Below are positions 24,395 to 32,148 of a DNA stretch of 35,526 bases, piece after piece. The position numbers and the translations under genes were made by a program. Under the pieces are notes generated by a model. The model was not told the origin of the DNA and ran no database searches. It saw only the letters and a program-made list of their open reading frames with translations. Source of the DNA: Pseudomonadota bacterium (GTDB lineage: Bacteria; Pseudomonadota; Gammaproteobacteria; Burkholderiales; Burkholderiaceae_B); the NCBI GenBank assembly GCA_023387815.1, contig JAEWHK010000035.1:1-35526 (forward strand). The letters run 5' to 3'. The number at the start of each line of letters is the position of its first letter. The first letter of the stretch is position 1.

Positions 24395-26146
24395 ATGAAG
24401 CTATCCCGTCAGACAAAAAGTATTCTGCTACTTATTGGTGCCGTGGTTGTTATTGTCCTGACCTGGACCGGGCTGGGTCAGATCTATCCAAGAATCAACG
24501 AATGGTTTTATTTGCCTGAGAAACTGTATAGAACGCTCAGAACGCTCATGGGGTCGGATCCGGTCGCGTCGTCTCTGCCCCCTGAAAACCTTCCCTGGCA
24601 ACTGACCTTTGTAAAAATCGCGGTTACACTGGCGCTTCTTGCTGGTATGTATCGTATCGCGCAGCGTCTGTTCGTTGAATATTACACACAGTTCCGCATG
24701 CTGTTTCGCCGAAATCATGTATTGGTGCTTGGTATCAACAACAAGGGAAAGGCGCTATTGAATGACCTGAAAAAAACGCATGATATGACAGGTGTGGCCG
24801 TGGAAGTCAATGCCGATCAATCCAATGCGGGATTACTGCGGCGTGATGGGCATCTGGTTTTCTATGGAGATGGTACAGAAAGTGCGGTGTTGCAGGAGGC
24901 CGGCATCCGCAGAGCCCGCTACATGATTTGCTTTCTGAATAATGAACAGACCACGATCAACGTAGTGAAGGCATTGCATCAGATAACGGACAGGCATCCT
25001 GGCAAATACCAGGTCCGCTGCTTTCTGCATATTGCAAATGCAAGAATCAGTTCAATGCTGCAGCAGTCCGATTATTTCGAAGATGAAAGAGAGAAGGGCA
25101 TTGATCTGAGATTTTTCAATCACCATCAGATGGTTGCGCGACAGTTTTTTTCGACTTTTCCCTATACCTATGCCGAATCATTGCGCAACCCGGACACGAT
25201 CTTCAGACTGGTTATCTTTGGTTCCGGGGATACGGCCAAAGCATTGCTTGTTCAGGCGCTTCAGGTCATGCATACTCGCAATCCGGCATCCCCGGAAATT
25301 GTGCTTTGCGGAACGCAGGCGGCGTTGGCGTACAGACAGATCGAAGCCGAGTATCCCGGTGCCGGACTGGTTGCCTCAATTACCTATGTGGAATTCGATG
25401 GCGCCTACGATCACGTTCTCGGCAAATTTGTCATTGATCCTCCGGAAAACGTTGTCCCGCTTGTGATTGCTGCATTTGACGATGATGCCGCCAATCTCAA
25501 GCTGGCACTTGAAATGCTGCATGCAACCCCGGCGTCTGCGTTTCGGATCTATGCGCTGAATTATCACAATGATGGTTTGAACGCCCTGTTAAGATCGAAA
25601 CAGAACAGATTAAACCGCCTGTCATTCTTTGGCAGTCTGGAATCGGTTTGTCAGATCGAGCTGATAACTCAGGAAAAACTAGACACGGTGGCGCGCGCCA
25701 TACACGAAGACTATCTGCAGCAGCTGGCACCGCAGTCCGGCGCGGTAAGCGAGAGCGATGCCTATAAGCAATCCTGGGACGCGCTGAATGAAAATGCGAA
25801 AGATGCCAACCGGGCGCAGGCAGATCATATTCCCTACAAACTGGCGATGTGCGGAAAGCTGAATGTGGTGAATGACACGACCAAACAGGAAAATAGCGCG
25901 ATTTCCAGCTCTCTTTCGTTTACCCAGTCCGACGTAGAGCTGCTCGCCCAGGTTGAACATAAGCGGTGGACGGCGCAGCGCTATCTGGCGGGCTGGCGTT
26001 ATGGCGCGCAAAGGGATGATCTGCGACGATTGCATCCGTCCATGGAAGCGTGGGAGTTGTTGCCTGAGTCCGAGAGACAGAAAGACCGGGATGTCATATT
26101 GCGCATTCCTCATTTGCCGTTGAATGCCATTCTGTTGCAGCGCTGA
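24395..26146 (+). CDS. Two-helix membrane protein with TrkA-N-like folds and C-terminal RyR domain
   Basis: A 583-residue protein with membrane helices at about 8-27 and 70-88, joined by a 42-residue loop. A TrkA-N/RCK-like Rossmann fold starts at 108 (HVLVLGINNKGKALL, acidic end VEVNAD, then FYGDGTES); a second Rossmann-like part begins near 269 (RLVIFGSGDTAKALL). The C-terminus (514-575) matches the RyR repeat: E521-H522-x-R-W525, GWRYGAQRDD, HPSMEAW and LLPESERQKDRDVI. The layout recalls two-helix RCK potassium channels, but the loop has no TxGYG selectivity filter. ATG 24395 directly follows the TIR gene's TGA with AGGAG nine bases upstream, so the two are made together. It probably senses a nucleotide and acts at the membrane; this is inference. 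Confidence 0.88.
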   Translation: MKLSRQTKSILLLIGAVVVIVLTWTGLGQIYPRINEWFYLPEKLYRTLRTLMGSDPVASSLPPENLPWQLTFVKIAVTLALLAGMYRIAQRLFVEYYTQFRMLFRRNHVLVLGINNKGKALLNDLKKTHDMTGVAVEVNADQSNAGLLRRDGHLVFYGDGTESAVLQEAGIRRARYMICFLNNEQTTINVVKALHQITDRHPGKYQVRCFLHIANARISSMLQQSDYFEDEREKGIDLRFFNHHQMVARQFFSTFPYTYAESLRNPDTIFRLVIFGSGDTAKALLVQALQVMHTRNPASPEIVLCGTQAALAYRQIEAEYPGAGLVASITYVEFDGAYDHVLGKFVIDPPENVVPLVIAAFDDDAANLKLALEMLHATPASAFRIYALNYHNDGLNALLRSKQNRLNRLSFFGSLESVCQIELITQEKLDTVARAIHEDYLQQLAPQSGAVSESDAYKQSWDALNENAKDANRAQADHIPYKLAMCGKLNVVNDTTKQENSAISSSLSFTQSDVELLAQVEHKRWTAQRYLAGWRYGAQRDDLRRLHPSMEAWELLPESERQKDRDVILRIPHLPLNAILLQR

Positions 26147-26203
26147 CCCGGACAGGGTCTCCCGGGGGCGCCGCTTTCGGTGTATATTGTGCGCTGTCCG
26201 GGT
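26146..26203. repeat. 10-bp inverted repeat after the RyR gene
   Basis: ACCCGGACAG (26146-26155) and CTGTCCGGGT (26194-26203) are perfect complements separated by 38 bases that can fold internally. A second small stem, GACGG/CCGTC, lies at 26205-26223. There is no T-run, so it is not a standard terminator; it could slow read-through into fetA. Confidence 0.5.
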
Positions 26204-26319
26204 TGACGGTTTGTCTGGCCGTCATCGGTGGTCAAATAACGGGGGCGCTGCGAGTCAACATCGCGCCCTTTCTGACGGTTGTTGTACGACACCGTTTTCA
26301 ACGATGGTAAGAACATCCC

Positions 26320-27042
26320 GTGGTAACCGAACTTTCCTCGTCACGCATGCCTTTGCTTCGCGCAGAAAATCTCAGTCGCAATGATCCGGCAGGCAAGCAG
26401 GTATTGCTTCATCCGGCCACATGCAGCGTCTTTCCGGGAGATAGGATTGTGCTGTCCGGCGCGTCCGGCTCGGGTAAAAGCGTGTTCATGCGAACCCTGG
26501 CGTTGCTGGACAAGCCAGATACCGGGAAGCTGACTGTCAGGGGTGAGCCGGTAAACCTGATGGAATCCGGTAAATATCGTGCCCAGATCGCATACATCCG
26601 GCAGCGGCCCGTTCTGCTGCATACCAGTGTGGAGGGTAATCTGACATTCCCGTTTGCACTGCGGGTGAATCGCGACAAAAAATATGACAGACAGAAAATT
26701 GAACGGTTTCTGCATGCCATCGAACGCGATCCCTCCTTCCTGGAGAAGGCATCAGGCGCGCTTTCGGGTGGTGAAATGCAGCTGGTCTGCCTGATACGGG
26801 TGCTGCAGCTGGATCCTTGTTTATTGCTTCTTGACGAACCGACCTCGGCGCTGGATGAGAGTACAGCGCAACTGGTCGAGCAATTGATTGCGCACTGGAT
26901 GGATGCCAATCGTCATGAAACCGCCACCTTATGGATCAGCCACGACGAGCAGCAGAAGCAACGCGTGGGAGATCGGGTATGGCAAATGAGCAAAGGTCAT
27001 CTGAAGACAGATGAAATGTCTGGAGCAGGCGATGAACGGTGA
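26320..27042 (+). CDS. fetA: FetA-type ABC transporter ATP-binding protein
   Basis: The ATPase of the FetAB (YbbL-YbbM) exporter, linked in E. coli to iron efflux and peroxide resistance. It has 240 residues, Walker A GASGSGKS at 47-54, a family-typical AYIRQRPVLLHTSVEGNLTF stretch, signature ALSGGEMQLVCLIRVLQ, Walker B CLLLLDEPTSALDE and switch histidine in LWISHDE. The start is probably GTG 26320; ATG 26347 is an alternative that would still leave the Walker A intact. It follows the RyR gene by 173 bp on the same strand and overlaps fetB by 11 bp. Confidence 0.88.
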   Translation: MVTELSSSRMPLLRAENLSRNDPAGKQVLLHPATCSVFPGDRIVLSGASGSGKSVFMRTLALLDKPDTGKLTVRGEPVNLMESGKYRAQIAYIRQRPVLLHTSVEGNLTFPFALRVNRDKKYDRQKIERFLHAIERDPSFLEKASGALSGGEMQLVCLIRVLQLDPCLLLLDEPTSALDESTAQLVEQLIAHWMDANRHETATLWISHDEQQKQRVGDRVWQMSKGHLKTDEMSGAGDER

Positions 27043-27832
27043 TTACATTAATATTTCGGTCGCGGAGATCGGACTGGCCGCTTTGCTCATTCTGGCCAAT
27101 GGGCTGATTTCGATATTTCTGAAGCTTCGGCTGGAAAAGCAGTTGCTTATTGCGTCGGTGCGGATGGTGGTGCAGCTCTTTGCCATTGGCCTGATTCTCA
27201 AGTGGGTGTTTGCTGCAGACAAGTGGTATATCGTGGTGGCTATCATGACTGTCATGACGGTAATTGCCGGACTGGCCGCCCGAAACCGCAGTCGTATCCG
27301 CTACCAGGGCATGCAGTTCGATGCGCTGTTTTCCATCTGGATTCCATCCTGGATGATCATGGGCGTTGGCCTTGTCCTCATTCTGCGGATTGAACCCTGG
27401 TATTCGCCTCAGTATGTGATTCCTGTTCTGGGCATGATTATGGGTAACACGCTTACCGGCGTCTCGCTGGGGCTGGATCGCATTACAAATGAATTGACGC
27501 AAAGACGAGATCACGTGGAAATGATGCTCTCACTCGGGGCTACCGGATGGGAAGCCTATCGTGAAGCCGCGCAAAATGCGGTCAGGGCCGGCATGATGCC
27601 AACGATCAACAGCATGATGGTCATCGGCCTGGTCAGTCTGCCGGGCATGATGACCGGTCAGATTCTTGCTGGTCAGGACCCGGAACAGGCCATTCGCTAC
27701 CAGATTCTCCTTATGTTTTTGCTGACCGCCTCATCCGGCATCGCGTGCATGCTGGCTGTATTGCTCGTTTTTCGACGGGTCTTTTCGGCTCAGAACAATT
27801 TTCAATACTGGAAATTGCACGAGCCGGCCTGA
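27032..27832 (+). CDS. fetB: FetB-type ABC exporter permease (UPF0014)
   Basis: The membrane subunit of the FetAB pair, 266 residues. It starts MNGDYINISVAEIGLAALLI and has about six or seven hydrophobic segments. The characteristic UPF0014 blocks are LRLEKQLLIASVRMVVQLFA, MGNTLTGVSLGLDRITNEL, EMMLSLGATGWEAYREAA and MVIGLVSLPGMMTGQILAGQ. ATG 27032 lies inside the end of fetA, giving an 11-bp overlap. A terminator follows 26 bp after the stop, closing this transcript. Confidence 0.93.
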   Translation: MNGDYINISVAEIGLAALLILANGLISIFLKLRLEKQLLIASVRMVVQLFAIGLILKWVFAADKWYIVVAIMTVMTVIAGLAARNRSRIRYQGMQFDALFSIWIPSWMIMGVGLVLILRIEPWYSPQYVIPVLGMIMGNTLTGVSLGLDRITNELTQRRDHVEMMLSLGATGWEAYREAAQNAVRAGMMPTINSMMVIGLVSLPGMMTGQILAGQDPEQAIRYQILLMFLLTASSGIACMLAVLLVFRRVFSAQNNFQYWKLHEPA

Positions 27833-27857
27833 ATAATCGCGTCTGTATTTAAAGAAT

Positions 27858-27899
27858 AATTGCCCCTTCCACTGCCTGATGGCAATGGGGGGCAATTTT
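27858..27899 (+). terminator. Rho-independent terminator after fetB
   Basis: AATTGCCCC (27858-27866) pairs perfectly with GGGGCAATT (27889-27897), with an inner TGCC/GGCA stem (27873-27884) and further Ts after the stem. It lies 26 bp after the fetB stop. Confidence 0.85.
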
Positions 27900-27974
27900 G
27901 CATTTATGTCCCAATTTCAAATGTCATACGGGTTATCCCTAGATGGATAGCATCCGTAAATTCGCTAAACTGAA

Positions 27975-28009
27975 TCCATAATGTAGATGATAGTCCATAA
28001 TATGGATTA
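27975..28009. promoter_or_regulatory. Candidate operator of the receptor-cupin operon
   Basis: TCCATAAT occurs twice, at 27975-27982 and 27994-28001, 19 bp apart. The second copy is the left half of a palindrome, TCCAT-AAT-ATGGA (27994-28006). The 19-bp spacing puts the two sites on nearly the same face of DNA. The IclR gene at the end of this operon is the obvious candidate to bind here, but that is inference. Confidence 0.45.
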
Positions 28010-28134
28010 TTCGCACAGATGCCACATAGATTGTTCGGGCAATTAGTGGCGCTTTTACTCATTTACGGGCTGATGGACCTGGTTGTAGCGGTTCCATCGC
28101 CCGATATTTCATTTGAAAAAACTGGAGACACCTT

Positions 28135-29103
28135 ATGATTCAATCCCGCCGCGCGGTACTGGCATCGCTCATCGCCTGTGCTGGCATCACCGCTTTCCCC
28201 GCAATTGCCAGCGCGGCCAGCGAGTGGCCGACTCAGCCTATTACACTTGTGGTTCCCTTCCAGCCTGGTGGTGGCACCGATGCCGTTGCACGCAGTTTTG
28301 CAAAGGCAGCAGAAAAGCATTTTCCCAAGGGCATGATTGTGCTCAATAAATCCGGGGCAGGCGGTGCTGTCGGCTGGAAATATGTGCTGAACCAGAAGCC
28401 GGATGGTCATACGCTTGCCGTGGTGACAGGCGAATTCGTGACCTTGCCTCTGCTGAATCTGTTTGACCGTTCCTATAAAGACTTCACGCCTCTGGTCCAG
28501 TTGAATGCCGATCCGACGACACTGGTTGTGCATGCAGACTCGCCTTACAAAACCGTTGAAGATTTCCTTGCTGCAGCAAAGAAGAATCCGGATGGTATGA
28601 ACGTGGGTACGCCAGGAACCGGCGCGGTGTATGACGTGGCGCTTAGCGCCTTCGAAGTCAAATCGGGAACCAAGGTCACGCATGTTCCGTATCCCGGTTC
28701 AGGCCCGTCGTTACTCGCCTTGCTGGGCAAGCAGGTGGATGCGGTGGCAACCAGCCCGGCAGAAGCTGCAGAATATGTGCGTAGCGGCAAACTGCGGTTG
28801 CTGGTGGTCATGAACGAAGAGCGTGTGCCGGAATTCAAGGATGTGCCAACGGCAAAAGAGAAGGGTATTGATGTGTCTTATGGTACCTGGCGCGGCGTGG
28901 CCGGTCCGAAAAACATGCCACCGGAGGCAGTGAAAGTTTTGTCAGAAGCTTTCGAGAAAGTGGCGCAGGATCCGGAACTGATCAAATCGATCAAGGATCA
29001 GAACCTGGGCTATGTGTACGCGGATGGCGAAACATTCCGCAAGAAGATGGAAGTCGAAACAGAAGGCTACGCCAAGGTACTGAAAGAGCTGGATATCAAA
29101 TAG
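28135..29103 (+). CDS. Bug/TctC-family periplasmic solute receptor
   Basis: A 322-residue solute receptor. The signal peptide ends near AIASA|ASEWPTQP, followed by the family opening PITLVVPFQPGGGTDAVARS, GAGGAVGWKYVLNQKPDGHT and VPYPGSGPSLLALLGKQVDA. ATG 28135 has GGAG eight bases upstream. It heads the operon with the cupin, two dehydrogenases and IclR gene, so it probably collects the substrate those enzymes act on, likely a hydroxylated or sugar-type acid. No TctA/TctB genes are in the window, so it would depend on membrane subunits encoded elsewhere. Confidence 0.92.
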   Translation: MIQSRRAVLASLIACAGITAFPAIASAASEWPTQPITLVVPFQPGGGTDAVARSFAKAAEKHFPKGMIVLNKSGAGGAVGWKYVLNQKPDGHTLAVVTGEFVTLPLLNLFDRSYKDFTPLVQLNADPTTLVVHADSPYKTVEDFLAAAKKNPDGMNVGTPGTGAVYDVALSAFEVKSGTKVTHVPYPGSGPSLLALLGKQVDAVATSPAEAAEYVRSGKLRLLVVMNEERVPEFKDVPTAKEKGIDVSYGTWRGVAGPKNMPPEAVKVLSEAFEKVAQDPELIKSIKDQNLGYVYADGETFRKKMEVETEGYAKVLKELDIK

Positions 29104-29168
29104 ACCGGCGAATTTTCGTTACTCACAACTTACATTTTGCCCCGCAAGGCCGGGGCCAAGGAATTCTC

Positions 29169-29675
29169 ATGAGCGAACTCACTCCCTATCGTTATCCCAA
29201 TCCCGCTGAAGCACTGAAAGACATTGTTGTGCCTCACGCTGTTCCCGAAGACGAGCGCGTCTGGGTGCCGCAAGCACCCAATGTCTGGTTTCGTCCTCTC
29301 TGTCTGAACGTATCCCAGGGATACTGGATGAATCTGCTGCGCGTCAGAAAATCCGGCGTGCTGAGCTGTCATCGACACCCACAGCCTGTACACGGCTATG
29401 TGATCAAAGGCACATGGCGCTATCTGGAGCATGACTGGGTGGCAACCGAAGGCAGCTATGTCTTCGAGCCACCGGGCGAAACACATACGCTATATGTACC
29501 GGAGGATGTGGAAGAAATGATTACCATGTTCCAGGTCAATGGCATCATGTACTACGTCGACAGCGAAGGCAATCACACCGGTTATGAGGATGTGTTTGTA
29601 AAACTGGATATGTGCCGCAAGCACTATGAAAGTGTCGGGCTGGGCGCTGATTACGTTGATCAGTTCGTGCGCTGA
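29169..29675 (+). CDS. Cupin of the 2,4'-dihydroxyacetophenone dioxygenase-like family
   Basis: A 168-residue cupin that by eye resembles 2,4'-dihydroxyacetophenone dioxygenase and related C-C cleaving enzymes. Metal-ligand candidates are the histidines of the SCHRHPQPVHGYV motif and the later His in PPGETHTL, as expected for an Fe(II) cupin. The rest of the core is GTWRYLEHDWVATEGSYVFE, with conserved aromatic residues (NVWFRPLCLNVSQGYWMNLL) ahead of it. ATG 29169 has AAGGA upstream. It lies between the receptor and two short-chain dehydrogenases, so it may act on a keto or hydroxy-keto acid in the same pathway; an isomerase role is also possible. Confidence 0.78.
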   Translation: MSELTPYRYPNPAEALKDIVVPHAVPEDERVWVPQAPNVWFRPLCLNVSQGYWMNLLRVRKSGVLSCHRHPQPVHGYVIKGTWRYLEHDWVATEGSYVFEPPGETHTLYVPEDVEEMITMFQVNGIMYYVDSEGNHTGYEDVFVKLDMCRKHYESVGLGADYVDQFVR

Positions 29676-29677
29676 TC

Positions 29678-30424
29678 ATGATGAAAGCAAAAGCGAATTA
29701 CGATTTTTCCGGGCGCTGTGCCGTCGTGACCGGGGGCAGCAGCGGAATTGGTCTGGATATCGCACAGCATTTGCTTGCTGCTGGCGCAGATGTCTGGGTA
29801 TGGGACAGGAATGCGCCGCCAGAGGACTTTCTGCAACAGGGTGTGCAATTCAGTCAGGTTGACGTTTGTGATAGCGCGACACTCAATGACGCTTGCAATA
29901 AGGCAGCCGGCAAATACGGACACATCGACATGCTGGTCAATTGCGCCGGTTTTGCCGGTTCGACCCGGCCGCTGGAAGAAACAGATCCGCAGGAATGGCA
30001 ACAGGTCATCGCGGTCAATCTGGTTGGCGTCTATAACACTTGTCGTGTGGCTGTACCGGCCATGAAACCGGCTCCGGCAGCGCGAATCGTCAATATCGCA
30101 TCGCTTGCCGGCAAAGAAGGCACACCGAATGCGTCGGCGTATAGTGCAGCCAAGGCTGGCGTGCTGGCCCTGACAAAATCTCTGGGCAAAGAGCTGGCAC
30201 AGACCGCCATGCGCGTTAATGCAATTGCACCCGCAGCCATCAATACGGCACTGCTGCAGCAGATGTCGCCATCACATGTGCAAACCATGATCGATAAAAG
30301 TCCCATGAAACGGCTTGGCGAGTGTGAAGAGGTATCTGATCTGACGCTCTGGCTGCTGTCCGAGTCGTGTTCATTCAGCACCGGAGCGGTATTTGATCTT
30401 TCTGGTGGCCGTGCCACCTATTGA
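29678..30424 (+). CDS. Short-chain dehydrogenase/reductase (first)
   Basis: A 248-residue classical SDR oxidoreductase using NAD(P)H. The cofactor motif is VVTGGSSGIGLDIA, the NNAG-type strand is MLVNCAGFAGSTRPL (Cys in place of the usual Asn), and the active site is Ser in NIASLAGKEG with YSAAK. A C-terminal SFSTGAVFDLSGGRATY is the usual FabG-like end. The acidic end of strand 2 (WVWDRN) suggests NAD+. ATG 29678 is two bases after the cupin stop. It is one of two adjacent SDR genes that probably catalyse successive or stereo-complementary oxidations of a hydroxy acid. Confidence 0.9.
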   Translation: MMKAKANYDFSGRCAVVTGGSSGIGLDIAQHLLAAGADVWVWDRNAPPEDFLQQGVQFSQVDVCDSATLNDACNKAAGKYGHIDMLVNCAGFAGSTRPLEETDPQEWQQVIAVNLVGVYNTCRVAVPAMKPAPAARIVNIASLAGKEGTPNASAYSAAKAGVLALTKSLGKELAQTAMRVNAIAPAAINTALLQQMSPSHVQTMIDKSPMKRLGECEEVSDLTLWLLSESCSFSTGAVFDLSGGRATY

Positions 30425-30442
30425 ACGAATTTTGGAAAACGT

Positions 30443-31168
30443 ATGAGCTTCAAAGCAGATTTGTTAAAGGGTAAAACCGCTGTCGTGACGGGCGGAACGC
30501 AGGGAATCGGGCGCGCCATTACGGAAGCACTGGCCGAACTTGGCGCGAAGGTGTACGCGGCGGGGCTTGCTTCGGCTACCGATGAGTCCTATCGTCATGA
30601 AGCCATCAGCGAAGCCATTCTGGACATTACGCAGGAACAGGAGATTGATGCGTTCGTGCGTTCGCTGGATCGAGTGGATATTCTCGTCAATTGCGCCGGT
30701 ATCATCGCAAGGGTTGAGGAATTCAAACTTCCCGTGTTTGAGAAGGTGATTGACGTCAATCTGATCGGAACCATGCGTTTGTGCGAAGCGTTGCGCCCGT
30801 TGCTGGCTGAATCGAAAGGTTGCGTTGTCAACATGGCATCCATGCTCAGCTTTTTTGGGGGCGGACTGGTACCCGGCTACAGTGCCAGCAAGGGCGGGAT
30901 TGCACAGCTGACCAAGTCGCTGGCAATTGCTTATGCCCAGGAAGGGATTCGCGTGAACGCCGTGGCGCCTGGCTGGATTGCTACGCCTCTGACCGAAGCG
31001 CTGCAGAATGATGAAAGCCGTGCAAAGCCGATTCTGGATCGCACGCCACTCAAGCGTTGGGGAACGCCTGAGGATGTGGCGCGTGCCGTCATCTTTCTGT
31101 GTTCAGACGCGTCTTCGTTCATGACGGGTGTTATCATGCCGGTTGATGGTGGCTATATGGTAACTTGA
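30443..31168 (+). CDS. Short-chain dehydrogenase/reductase (second)
   Basis: A 241-residue classical SDR, similar in outline to the preceding gene but clearly distinct in sequence. It has TGGTQGIGRAITEALAELGA for cofactor binding, DILVNCAGIIARVEEF, the active-site Ser in VVNMASMLSFF and YSASKGG, and RVNAVAPGWIATPLT followed by FMTGVIMPVDGGYMV. A GGA lies upstream of ATG 30443. The 18-bp gap from the first SDR and 9-bp gap to the IclR gene indicate a single transcript. Substrate not determinable. Confidence 0.9.
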   Translation: MSFKADLLKGKTAVVTGGTQGIGRAITEALAELGAKVYAAGLASATDESYRHEAISEAILDITQEQEIDAFVRSLDRVDILVNCAGIIARVEEFKLPVFEKVIDVNLIGTMRLCEALRPLLAESKGCVVNMASMLSFFGGGLVPGYSASKGGIAQLTKSLAIAYAQEGIRVNAVAPGWIATPLTEALQNDESRAKPILDRTPLKRWGTPEDVARAVIFLCSDASSFMTGVIMPVDGGYMVT

Positions 31169-31177
31169 CTTTTCATC

Positions 31178-31990
31178 ATGACAACAATCACTCCTCTGCA
31201 GGACAAGGCAGGCCAGAAAGTGGCCGGCACCGCTTCATTTTCCAAGTTCATGCGTGTATTGGACGCCATTGCAGTCAATGCGGCAACGGGCGTGACCATT
31301 CAGGATCTGAGTCGATCGGTGGGATATCCCAAACCCACGCTATACCGAATTGTCGATGCATTGCTGGCAGAGGGGCTGATTATCAACAAGGGCGGCCAGA
31401 TGTTCAGTCTGGGACCTCGCCTCATCAGCCTGGCCAGTCAGGCACTGGAAAGTTCCGATCTTCGCAAGGTATGTCGTGAACAGCTGCTGGCGCTGCGCGA
31501 TATCACAAGTGAAACAGTGCACCTTGCCGTGCCGGTAAACGGCGCCATGACTTATATAGACAAGCTGGAGAGCCCGCAGGCAGTACGCATGAACTCGCGT
31601 CTGGGCAGTCAGGTCACGCTGTACTCCAGTTCCGTGGGCAAGGCCTATCTGGCCGCGCTGCAGGATGAGGCACAACGCGATCTGCTGATCGACGCCATAG
31701 AATTCCGGAAATTTACCGACACGACCGTACTGTCGGCCGACACGCTGCTGGCAGAAATCGCCCAGATTCAGCATCAGGGCTATTCTGAAGACCGTGAAGA
31801 AAACGAACGTGATATTTTCTGCTACGGCTGCGCCATTGTTGATCGGAATGCGAATCCGGTTGCCTGCATCAGTATCAGCATCCCGTTATTTCGCATCGCC
31901 GCAGACAGACAGAAAACCTATATTGAGCCTTTGATAGAGGCGTGCCAGGCGATTTCAAAGAAGCTGAGATTGCTGGATATTGACGCTTAA
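31178..31990 (+). CDS. IclR-family transcriptional regulator
   Basis: A 270-residue IclR regulator. The winged helix-turn-helix occupies about residues 22-85 (KFMRVLDAIAVNAATGVTIQ, DLSRSVGYPKPTLYRIVDAL, LGPRLISLASQAL). The effector domain from about 100 has VHLAVPVNGAMTYIDKLESP, GSQVTLYSSSVGKAYLAALQ and the closing SEDREENERDIFCYGCAIVD and ACISISIPLFR. It is the last gene of the receptor-cupin-SDR operon and probably controls it through the TCCATAAT repeats at 27975-28009. Transcription may stop nearby; a separate promoter begins 8 bp after its stop. Confidence 0.93.
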   Translation: MTTITPLQDKAGQKVAGTASFSKFMRVLDAIAVNAATGVTIQDLSRSVGYPKPTLYRIVDALLAEGLIINKGGQMFSLGPRLISLASQALESSDLRKVCREQLLALRDITSETVHLAVPVNGAMTYIDKLESPQAVRMNSRLGSQVTLYSSSVGKAYLAALQDEAQRDLLIDAIEFRKFTDTTVLSADTLLAEIAQIQHQGYSEDREENERDIFCYGCAIVDRNANPVACISISIPLFRIAADRQKTYIEPLIEACQAISKKLRLLDIDA

Positions 31991-31998
31991 ACGCTGAG

Positions 31999-32027
31999 TT
32001 GACATTTCTTTTTCAAACGATAATAAT
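31999..32027 (+). promoter_or_regulatory. Sigma-70-type promoter of the permease-kinase-pdxA2 operon
   Basis: A perfect TTGACA (31999-32004) is separated by 17 bp from AATAAT (32022-32027), five of six matches to TATAAT. It starts eight bases after the IclR stop and points to the permease gene. A strong promoter here makes sense only with a repressor, and the palindromes that follow at 32030 are well placed. Confidence 0.75.
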
Positions 32028-32029
32028 GC

Positions 32030-32056
32030 AACCTGTACGTACAGGTTGTACGTACA
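32030..32056. promoter_or_regulatory. Double palindromic operator, TGTACGTACA twice
   Basis: AACCTGTACGTACAGGTT (32030-32047) is a perfect 18-bp palindrome. Its core TGTACGTACA (32034-32043) recurs at 32047-32056, a 13-bp shift, and the block is bracketed by GCAAC (32028) and GTTGC (to 32063). It lies two bases after the -10 box, so bound protein would cover the transcription start. The GntR-type gene at the end of the operon is the likely binder. Confidence 0.7.
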
Positions 32057-32148
32057 TCGTTGCGGCCGACACAAAAAGCATGATCATCCGGCCGCTGGCG
32101 ACATTCCATTCTTTTAACACACCCCTATAACCAAAAAGGTTGGGTCGG

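Larger units (their letters stand above)
27833..28134. other. 302-bp gap between fetB and the receptor operon
   Basis: It holds the fetB terminator, a GGAT-AGC-ATCC palindrome at 27945-27955, the TCCATAAT repeats at 27975-28009 and then about 125 bp leading to the receptor gene. I see no gene here. No clear -35/-10 pair stands out, consistent with an activator- or repressor-dependent promoter. Confidence 0.6.

Noticed and set aside
21023..26146. Thoeris defence system
   Set aside because: Thoeris pairs a TIR protein with ThsA (SIR2 or other effector plus SLOG). Here the partner has TrkA-N and RyR domains, and no SLOG or SIR2 part is visible.
24395..26146. Ordinary TrkA potassium-uptake regulator
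   Set aside because: TrkA is cytoplasmic, about 460 residues and has no membrane helices or RyR domain; no TrkH/TrkG gene is nearby.
26124..26384. 86-codon plus-strand open frame between the RyR gene and fetA
   Set aside because: It overlaps the end of the RyR gene and the start of fetA in another frame, is arginine-rich without a recognisable fold, and coincides with an inverted repeat.
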